DNA of 48,872 bases from Methylotenera_A sp046594885. GTDB lineage: Bacteria > Pseudomonadota > Gammaproteobacteria > Burkholderiales > Methylophilaceae. The stretch's first letter is position 1. Each line of letters begins with the position of its first letter. The stretch lies in assembly GCA_046594885.1 (NCBI GenBank), contig JBKJRD010000073.1:1-48872 (forward strand), given 5' to 3'. Positions 42,888-48,872 of this stretch are shown in pieces. Below the pieces are notes generated by a model, which worked only from the letters and a program-made list of their open reading frames with translations, was not told where the DNA came from and ran no database searches. The translations under genes and the position numbers were made by a program.

Positions 42888-44708
42888 ATGTTACGCATAC
42901 TTAACACCTTTATTAGACTAAGTTTTATGATTGGTTTAGTAGCATTTTTACTGCAAGTGAATGTCATTTACGCCGCAGAAAATTCACTTATCAAATGGCA
43001 GCCGTGGTCTGAAGATATTTTTGAGCAAGCCAAACGTGAAAACAAATTGGTGATTCTGGATTTAGAAGCGGTGTGGTGTCATTGGTGCCATGTGATGGAT
43101 GAAAAAACCTATCATGACCCGTCAGTGGTGAAGTTGATACAAGATAAATATATCGCAGTGCGGGTGGATCAAGATGCCAATCCTGATATTTCGATTCGTT
43201 ATGAAGATTACGGCTGGCCTGCCACCGTGATATTTAAAGCAGATGGTAGCGAATTGGTGAAGCGGCGTGGTTATATTCCACCAGAGCGCATGGCCATTTT
43301 ATTGCAAGCGGTGATTGATGATCCAACACCTGGGCCATCCATTGCGCCCAGCAAGCAAGTTAACGCATTTAACGCTGCGGAATCTAGCGGTGGATTTACA
43401 TCTGTGCAGCGCGATAACATCGTAAAAACGATTAATCGTGGTTATGATGAAAAAATGGGCGGCTGGGGCATTACGCATAAATTTATCCTTGCGCCCAATA
43501 CAGAATTTGCGCTCATAAAAGCTAGACAAGGCGATAAAGCCTTTGAGAAAAAAGCGCGCGAAACGCTGGATAAGGCCATTGCATTAATCGACCCGACATG
43601 GGGCGGAATCTATCAATATTCAGATCGTGGTAAATGGAATTCGCCGCATTTTGAAAAAATCATGTCGTTTCAGGCAGAAGATTTACAACTGTATTCACTG
43701 GCTTACTTGCAATTTAATGAGCCGCGCTATCTGAAGGCCGCACGCGATATTGAGCGTTATTTAACCACTTTTTTAAGCAGCCCAGACGGTGCGTTTTATA
43801 CCAGCCAAGATGCTGATGTAAACGACAAAATAGATGGCCATGCTTTTTATCCCTTAGATGATAAAGGTCGCCGCGCATTGGGTATGCCGCGCATTGATAA
43901 AAATAGTTATGCGCGCGAAAACGGCTGGGCAATTCGCGGTTTAACAGCTTTATACGATGCGACAGGTGACAAAACTGTGTTGAATCGTGCCATTAAAGCT
44001 GCCAATTGGATAGAAGCCAATAGAAGCATTGCGGGTGGCGGTTTTAAGCATGGCGAAAAAGACCGCGCCGGGCCATATTTAGGCGATACGTTGGCGATGG
44101 CAGAGGCGTATTTGGCGCTTTATATTTCTACTGGCGATAGGGCGTGGCTTGAAAAATCGCGCGCAAGCATGATGTTTATTGAGCAAAATTTTAAATCGAA
44201 AATAGGCTTTGCAGCAGCGGTAATCCCTAAAAACAGCAAAGGTGTATTCCAACAACCTTTATTGCAGATGGAAGCCAACGTGAGCATTGCGCGTTTAGCG
44301 AATAAATTAATGCACTACACTGGTGACCAACAATTTAAAGCAATCGCCTTACACGCCTTGCAATATTTAGTGGCTTTGGATAATGCAGACAATGTGCGTT
44401 ATTTGGCAGGGCCATTAATAGCGGCAGATGAGATGGCAACAGACCCCGCGCATATCACGATTGTGGGTGCTAAATCAGACCCAGCGGCACAGGCACTCTA
44501 CCAAAAAGCCTTGCAATATCCAGCTGTGTATCGTCGTATAGAATGGTGGGATAAAGCCGAGGGCAAAATGCCTAACCCCGATGTGCAATATCCACAATTA
44601 GCCAAAGCGGCTGCGTTTATTTGCGTGAATCATGCATGTTCAACGCCCATTTATGCGCCAGAAAAGCTGCATGCCAAAGCGGATGATTTGATATTTTCAA
44701 CGCAATAA
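42888..44708 (+). CDS. Exported DUF255 thioredoxin-domain protein
   Basis: 606-residue relative of the YyaL/SSP411 family. Unlike the copy at 31774 it has a hydrophobic N-terminal signal or anchor (about residues 10-30, ending YAAEN), so it should act in the periplasm. The thioredoxin-like domain has the motif CHWC at Cys64-Cys67, followed by HVMDEKTYHD. The rest is the helical barrel-like region with YDEKMGGWGITHKF, GGIYQYSDRGKWNSPHFEKI and AFYTSQDADVND. Substrate unknown; a disulfide-related role is inferred from CHWC. A 15-bp stem-loop follows it. Confidence 0.9.
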   Translation: MLRILNTFIRLSFMIGLVAFLLQVNVIYAAENSLIKWQPWSEDIFEQAKRENKLVILDLEAVWCHWCHVMDEKTYHDPSVVKLIQDKYIAVRVDQDANPDISIRYEDYGWPATVIFKADGSELVKRRGYIPPERMAILLQAVIDDPTPGPSIAPSKQVNAFNAAESSGGFTSVQRDNIVKTINRGYDEKMGGWGITHKFILAPNTEFALIKARQGDKAFEKKARETLDKAIALIDPTWGGIYQYSDRGKWNSPHFEKIMSFQAEDLQLYSLAYLQFNEPRYLKAARDIERYLTTFLSSPDGAFYTSQDADVNDKIDGHAFYPLDDKGRRALGMPRIDKNSYARENGWAIRGLTALYDATGDKTVLNRAIKAANWIEANRSIAGGGFKHGEKDRAGPYLGDTLAMAEAYLALYISTGDRAWLEKSRASMMFIEQNFKSKIGFAAAVIPKNSKGVFQQPLLQMEANVSIARLANKLMHYTGDQQFKAIALHALQYLVALDNADNVRYLAGPLIAADEMATDPAHITIVGAKSDPAAQALYQKALQYPAVYRRIEWWDKAEGKMPNPDVQYPQLAKAAAFICVNHACSTPIYAPEKLHAKADDLIFSTQ

Positions 44709-44722
44709 TGTTGAGCTAACCC

Positions 44723-44761
44723 CCATAAAACTTAACCATAAAAATGGGTTAAGTTTTATGG
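44723..44761 (+). terminator. Stem-loop at the 3' end of the exported DUF255 gene
   Basis: Perfect 15-bp inverted repeat (44723-44737 with 44747-44761; left arm CCATAAAACTTAACC) with a nine-base loop, 15 bases past the stop. Only a short T-rich stretch follows, so it is a terminator or 3'-end stabiliser. A further partial copy of the right arm follows directly. Confidence 0.7.
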
Positions 44762-45026
44762 TTAAGTTGTTATATCAGGCTTAGTTAAATGTTCTAATTG
44801 GCTTAATCAGATAATGGCGTCCGTGCGTGAATCACCACATATTTCTAAGCTGGGTTTTAGACTGGCATAAAAAGCATGGCGCTCTAGTTTGCCAAAAATA
44901 GCGCATCTAAAATCATCTAATAATTGCACACATTTAACATTGGCAGGTTTGCCATATGCTATGCTAGGGATTGGCTATTGATTCATGGCGTAATACAGCA
45001 CGCGCCGAGTTTGGCCTGCATTGCAT
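44762..45026 (-). pseudogene. Decayed YeiW/YkgJ-type cysteine-cluster gene
   Basis: Not an intact frame. Joining frames reconstructs a YeiW-like protein (about 88 codons): start MQCRP, then GACCITP, INS, PIPSIAYGKPANVKCVQL, LDDFRCAIFGKLERHAFYASL, KPSLEICGDSRTDAII and LSQLEHLTKP. This follows the order of E. coli YeiW (MECRP, GACC, SSPIPG, GKPA, CGNSR). Lesions: a one-base deletion between MQCRP and GACC, TGA after CCITP, a one-base deletion between INS and PIPS, and TGA after DAII. One expected cysteine (in the AFYASL segment) is also lost. It lies six bases after the CinA-like gene on the same strand, probably once co-transcribed with it. Confidence 0.82.
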
Positions 45027-45032
45027 CAAATG

Positions 45033-45785
45033 TTATTGCGCATCTACCCATGCAAAACCGATATTACTGACACCAATTTTAATCGCTTGCATGGCCAATG
45101 TAACTTGCTGCGGCTCACCTTTTGCGCCTAGTTCTACTTGGCGACTGGGCTTTAATTTTGGCAAACTAAACACTTTAACTGCTGGGTAATTAACTAATAT
45201 TTGTTGCATTAAATCAATTAGTTGGCTCTCAATGCCATCTGCAATAATAATCGATTGCTCAATATAATTAGTTTGATGAAAAAGATGACTGTAATGCGTA
45301 TCCAACACCCATTCCATCATCGGGTGCGCCATTTGTGGAAAACCAGGTAAAAAATAATGGTTTCGAATTGCAAATCCAGCCACACGATTGACTGGATTAG
45401 GGATTAAATCCGCGCCTTGCGGAAAATCCGCCATTAATATTCTTTTTGGATAAGCCCCTTCACCAAATTGCGCTTCAATCTCTGCCACCGCTTGTTGATG
45501 CCGCACAATCGCCACATTCAAAGCATCTGCCGCCGCTTGGCGCGTGTAATCATCTGGCGTGGCGCCAATGCCACCAAAGCTAAACACAATATCATCTGTC
45601 GCAAAGCTGCGTTTAAAATGAGTTGCCAATTGATTTGCATCATCACCCAAATATTGCGCCCAATTCAGTGTTAAGTCGCGGGCTTTAAGTATTTGAATCG
45701 CATGGCTAAGATGCTTATCTTCCCGTTTGCCAGAAAGGATTTCATCGCCGATGATATATATGCCGATTTTAATAGCGTTTTCCAT
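45033..45785 (-). CDS. CinA-like molybdopterin-binding domain protein
   Basis: 250-residue single-domain member of the COG1058 (CinA N-terminal / MoaB-Mog-like) family, cytoplasmic. It shows IGIYIIGDEILSGKREDKH, then VFSFGGIGATPDDYTRQAAA (the GGxGxTxDD nucleotide-binding motif), and the proline-rich FLPGFPQMAHPMMEW. The C-terminal nicotinamide-nucleotide deamidase domain of full CinA is absent. Exact function is unknown. It is followed closely by a decayed YeiW-like gene and preceded by the PIN-like gene, with three bases between stop and start. Confidence 0.9.
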   Translation of the reverse strand: MENAIKIGIYIIGDEILSGKREDKHLSHAIQILKARDLTLNWAQYLGDDANQLATHFKRSFATDDIVFSFGGIGATPDDYTRQAAADALNVAIVRHQQAVAEIEAQFGEGAYPKRILMADFPQGADLIPNPVNRVAGFAIRNHYFLPGFPQMAHPMMEWVLDTHYSHLFHQTNYIEQSIIIADGIESQLIDLMQQILVNYPAVKVFSLPKLKPSRQVELGAKGEPQQVTLAMQAIKIGVSNIGFAWVDAQ

Positions 45786-45788
45786 TTA

Positions 45789-46991
45789 TTAATCATTTGT
45801 AAAATTGTTTGAATTTAACTTTAACAAATTTTCAATGTATCTAGGTAAATCTGTAAGCTTTGAGACTACCTTAGTTTTGAATGGTAGTTTTGCTTGCTCT
45901 ATTATTGATGCGGTATTTCCATCGGCCCTAAAAATATCTACATAAGGTATGTAAACTGTATGAAGGATGTCACCAAAATCGCTGCTTTTTGCTTTGCGCG
46001 TTGTAAATAAATTTAGCTTTAAAAGGTGAACTGATAATGTTGTAAGAGTTAATAGAGATGGACACAGATCCCAGTTAATCTTTTGATTCAAAATTGAAAT
46101 ATTATTTTCATTTAAACGGTTTACTATACTATGTGGCAAAGAGTCTAATAAACCATCAAAATTTTTATTCATATTGTTTTTAATCTGGCTGTCACTTAAT
46201 CCTGCTAATTTATAATTATTAGTCACTTCTATCGATTTCTCTTTGATTTGGTCTAACGTAATCAGCAAGTCTCCTCCAATTTCACGAAGAAAAGAAGAAA
46301 GCTGTGTAGCTTCATCCCAAGAGCACTCATACCATTCACTAAGAATTTCAAGGTCGGATAATGAGGCTGAAAAAGATTGAATAAATTTAGCTGTTGAACC
46401 GTTGTGGAAATATGATTTAGCGGCAAGCCATGCATCCTTTTCTAAAATAGGATATTTGCTGCAAATCTCCTCAGCAAATGATTCTGGCGAGCCTTTTAAA
46501 TAAGCGCTAGCATTTTTAATGCTACCATCAGTGTTAAATATTTGCCTTTCTTTTTTTCGTCTCGTTTTTCTATCTGGGATTTTAGAGATTTTTTCTTTTA
46601 TGTCATCGGCTAAAAAACTGAATTCTTTTATATCAAGGTCAGGAAACCAAATGCTATTTTCGTTATTTATATTTGATTGGGCTTGTATAATCTCTTGCTT
46701 CCTTAAAGATTCGACTTCATTCTCAAGCACAAAAACATAAGAGTCTAAACATTTCTGCCCACAAAATTTCTTAATAGTCCGCAATCTTTTTGATGATGAA
46801 AACTTGTCTTCAGGTTTTGTTGGAGCTGCCTCAACAACATTTATATGACTAAATCTTATTTCAATTTTATTTTCATCACGAAGTTGTAAAAGGTGATTTT
46901 CAATTTCAATTATTTCAGACGTTCTTTTAGCACCATCACTAAAAACCGAATAATCGTTACTGTCAAGATAAACTATTAATGGTTTGCTCAT
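45789..46991 (-). CDS. PIN-like domain protein, probably acquired
   Basis: About 400 residues from MSKPLIVYLDSNDYSVFSD. It resembles PIN-like nucleases: an early acidic site (Asp10, Asp13), an Asn-Val-Val-Glu motif (Glu54) and the late cluster SDFGDILHTVYIPYVDIFRAD (Asp338, Asp341, His344, Asp352, Asp357). The middle is helical, Lys/Ser/Asn-rich and unrecognised. The frame is open to 47015, inside polA; ATG 46991, five bases after the polA stop, fits the domain start better. The gene is clearly more AT-rich than its neighbours, with Lys AAA, Asn AAT and Ile ATA abundant, suggesting recent transfer. No toxin-antitoxin partner is visible. Nuclease activity is inference. Confidence 0.7.
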   Translation of the reverse strand: MSKPLIVYLDSNDYSVFSDGAKRTSEIIEIENHLLQLRDENKIEIRFSHINVVEAAPTKPEDKFSSSKRLRTIKKFCGQKCLDSYVFVLENEVESLRKQEIIQAQSNINNENSIWFPDLDIKEFSFLADDIKEKISKIPDRKTRRKKERQIFNTDGSIKNASAYLKGSPESFAEEICSKYPILEKDAWLAAKSYFHNGSTAKFIQSFSASLSDLEILSEWYECSWDEATQLSSFLREIGGDLLITLDQIKEKSIEVTNNYKLAGLSDSQIKNNMNKNFDGLLDSLPHSIVNRLNENNISILNQKINWDLCPSLLTLTTLSVHLLKLNLFTTRKAKSSDFGDILHTVYIPYVDIFRADGNTASIIEQAKLPFKTKVVSKLTDLPRYIENLLKLNSNNFTND

Positions 46992-46996
46992 TAATT

Positions 46997-48872
46997 TTAA
47001 TGTGCGCTTTCCCAATTACTGCCCACACCCACTTCTGCCAATAACGGTACCGATAATTTCGTCACATTTTGCATTAGCGTTGGCAGGGTGTTTTTCACCA
47101 ATTCCAGTTCATTATCAGGCACTTCTAGCACCAATTCATCATGCACTTGCATAATCAGCTTTGTCTGTAGTTTTTCTGCACTTAACCATTTATCTACCGC
47201 AATCATCGCCAGCTTAATCAAATCGGCAGCGGTGCCTTGCATGGGGGCGTTAATCGCGGCGCGTTCAGCGCCGTTTCTTCTTTGCACGTTGGGGCTGTTG
47301 ATTTCTGGCACCCAAAGTCTGCGGCCAAAGTAGGTTTCAACATAACCTTGTTGCTTGGCGATTTCGCGGGTATTTTGCATATAAGCTTTTACACCAGGGT
47401 AACGTGCAAAGTAGCGTTCTATATAGCTGGCGGCGGCAGTTCGGTCGATATTTAAGTTTTGTGCTAAACCAAAGGCGCTCATGCCATAAATCAATCCAAA
47501 ATTAATCACTTTGGCATAGCGGCGCTGTTCGTTATCTACTTTATCTTTCTCTACGCCAAAAATTTCAGCCGCGGTGGCGCGGTGAATATCTTCGTTATTG
47601 GCAAACGCTTCCAGCATGCCAGCATCTTGGGATAGATGCGCCATTATGCGTAGCTCAATTTGCGAGTAATCCGCAGATACGATATGCGCGCCTTTTGGCG
47701 CAATAAAGGCTTCGCGTATGCGGCGGCCTTCAATTGAGCGTACTGGAATATTCTGCAAATTTGGGTCAGAGCTGGCTAGCCTGCCAGTAATCGCGACTGC
47801 CTGGTTATAGCTGGTATGCACGCGGCCCGTTTGCGCGTTAATCATGCGCGGCAGTTTATCAGTGTAGGTGGATTTTAATTTCGCCAAGCCGCGATACTCC
47901 AGCAAAACTTTGGGTAGCGGATGGTCTAGCGCTAACTCTTGCAGCACGTCTTCATCGGTGCTGGGTGCGCCAGACGGCGTTTTTTTGGTAGGTTTAATGC
48001 CCAGTTTATCAAATAAAATTTCTTGTAATTGTTTAGGTGAGCCTAAATTAAAAGGCTGTCCTGCTAATGCATAGGCTTGATTTTCTAGCGCCACCAGCTT
48101 AGCCCCAATTTCGTTGCTTTGACTATTGAGCATATCGCGGTCTATCAGCACGCCATTGCGTTCAATGGTAAATAAAATCTGCGAACTGGGCATTTCAATT
48201 TGGCTATAAATAAAATCTAATTTCGCATCTGCGGCAATCAGTGGGAACATGGCAGAATGTAGCTGTAACGTGATGTCGGCATCTTCTGCCGCGTATTCGG
48301 CGGCTACTTCTACTGTTACTTGATTAAAGCTCACTTGCTTGGCGCCTTTGCCTGCCACCTCTTCAAACGTGATGGTTTGAATGCCTAAGTGACGCTCGCT
48401 TAAGGCATCCATGCCATGCGATTTATGCGCTTCAAATACGTAAGATTGCAACAAGGTATCGTGCGCAATACCGTTGAGCGCAATGCCGTGATTGGCCAAC
48501 ACATGCTGATCGTATTTAAGATTTTGACCTACTTTTTTAATGGCAGGATTTTCTAAAATCGGTTTAATTTTGGCTAAGGTTTCTGCAAAGTTCAGCTGTT
48601 CTGGCGCATCAAAATAATCATGCGTCAGTGGTAAATAAGCTGCGCTACCTGCTTCAACCGAAAAGGATAAACCCACTATTTTTGCGGTCATTGGCTCTAG
48701 CGAAGTGGTTTCAGTATCCACACAAATTAGCGCGGCGGATTGCAATTTTGCCAACCAAATATCTAGCTGCTCATTGCTTAAAATAGTTTCAAAATTGCGC
48801 GTGGTAATGGGTTGATAATCAATTGCAGGCAATGTGGCATTTTTTGCGTGATTTTGAGTGTTAAGTTCTGGC
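46997..48872 (-). CDS. polA: DNA polymerase I (partial, N-terminus outside window)
   Basis: Replication and repair polymerase. The frame stays open to the right window edge, so about 300 N-terminal residues (the 5' nuclease domain) are missing from view. Visible: the 3'-5' exonuclease domain with an intact ICVDTETTSLEP (DxE), so proofreading is probably retained; polymerase motif A SADYSQIELRIMAHLS; motif B RRYAKVINFGLIYGMS; motif C LIMQVHDELVLEVPD; and GRLASSDPNLQNIPVR. It is followed after five bases by the AT-rich PIN-like gene. Confidence 0.97.
   Translation of the reverse strand, partial: PELNTQNHAKNATLPAIDYQPITTRNFETILSNEQLDIWLAKLQSAALICVDTETTSLEPMTAKIVGLSFSVEAGSAAYLPLTHDYFDAPEQLNFAETLAKIKPILENPAIKKVGQNLKYDQHVLANHGIALNGIAHDTLLQSYVFEAHKSHGMDALSERHLGIQTITFEEVAGKGAKQVSFNQVTVEVAAEYAAEDADITLQLHSAMFPLIAADAKLDFIYSQIEMPSSQILFTIERNGVLIDRDMLNSQSNEIGAKLVALENQAYALAGQPFNLGSPKQLQEILFDKLGIKPTKKTPSGAPSTDEDVLQELALDHPLPKVLLEYRGLAKLKSTYTDKLPRMINAQTGRVHTSYNQAVAITGRLASSDPNLQNIPVRSIEGRRIREAFIAPKGAHIVSADYSQIELRIMAHLSQDAGMLEAFANNEDIHRATAAEIFGVEKDKVDNEQRRYAKVINFGLIYGMSAFGLAQNLNIDRTAAASYIERYFARYPGVKAYMQNTREIAKQQGYVETYFGRRLWVPEINSPNVQRRNGAERAAINAPMQGTAADLIKLAMIAVDKWLSAEKLQTKLIMQVHDELVLEVPDNELELVKNTLPTLMQNVTKLSVPLLAEVGVGSNWESAH

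Noticed and set aside
44971..45189. 72-codon plus-strand frame across the pseudogene/CinA-like junction
   Set aside because: It is opposite the CinA-like coding region and the YeiW-like remnant, and lacks family features.
1..48872. tRNA, rRNA, transposase or integrase genes
   Set aside because: No cloverleaf-like tRNA, ribosomal RNA sequence, transposase or integrase motif was recognised in any intergenic region or reading frame.

Overview
The window reads as chromosomal DNA of a low-GC betaproteobacterium, most likely a member of the Methylophilaceae (Methylotenera-like). That placement is inference from the order dusB-fis-purH-purD-hemF, the divergent radC/coaBC neighbourhood, AT-rich codon use, and a nitrate-assimilation cluster of the kind seen in methylotrophic betaproteobacteria. 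I see no rRNA, tRNA, CRISPR array, complete insertion sequence or prophage.

Left part (1-8100): 5' part of rpmB, dut, a TonB-dependent receptor gene broken by one in-frame amber codon, and coaBC, all on the minus strand. Then on the plus strand come a membrane-anchored HExxH protein, radC, a small hypothetical gene and a TTG-initiated glutathione reductase gene. The receptor gene, which has its own terminator, lies between coaBC and dut, which are neighbours in many proteobacteria.

Central part (8144-22753, minus strand): one continuous nitrate-assimilation region. In transcription order it is nasT, a leader with two ANTAR-type hexaloop hairpins and an intrinsic terminator, nrtA, nrtB, nrtD, an alginate-export-type porin, nirB, a NarK-type transporter, a small membrane protein, a fused PP2C phosphatase/Ser-Thr kinase, nirD and nasA. 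Nitrate would cross the outer membrane through the porin and the inner membrane through the ABC or MFS system, then be reduced to nitrite by NasA and to ammonium by NirBD. Two sigma-54 promoter-like elements, each with an upstream NtrC-like site, precede nasT and nirB. Together with the ANTAR leader they suggest two layers of control: nitrogen limitation through NtrC/RpoN, and nitrate through NasT antitermination. The usual NasT partner, NasS, is not in the window. A degenerate 26-bp tandem array starts in the last codons of nasA and runs downstream.

Right part (22919-48872): a lipid-A/multidrug-type ABC exporter; cstA-ybdD plus a TIGR03643-type gene; lgt; ilvD; a sugar-phosphate mutarotase gene; a DUF255 thioredoxin-domain gene; a cytochrome c gene; an APC permease gene; the housekeeping run dusB-fis-purH-purD-hemF-apeB; a second, exported DUF255 protein; a decayed YeiW/YkgJ-like cysteine-cluster gene next to a CinA-like molybdopterin-binding protein; an AT-rich PIN-like gene that looks acquired; and the 3' two thirds of polA. 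HemF carries an unusual insertion of about 50 residues. Several intergenic stem-loops across the window share a GGTTAAG/CTTAACC arm.
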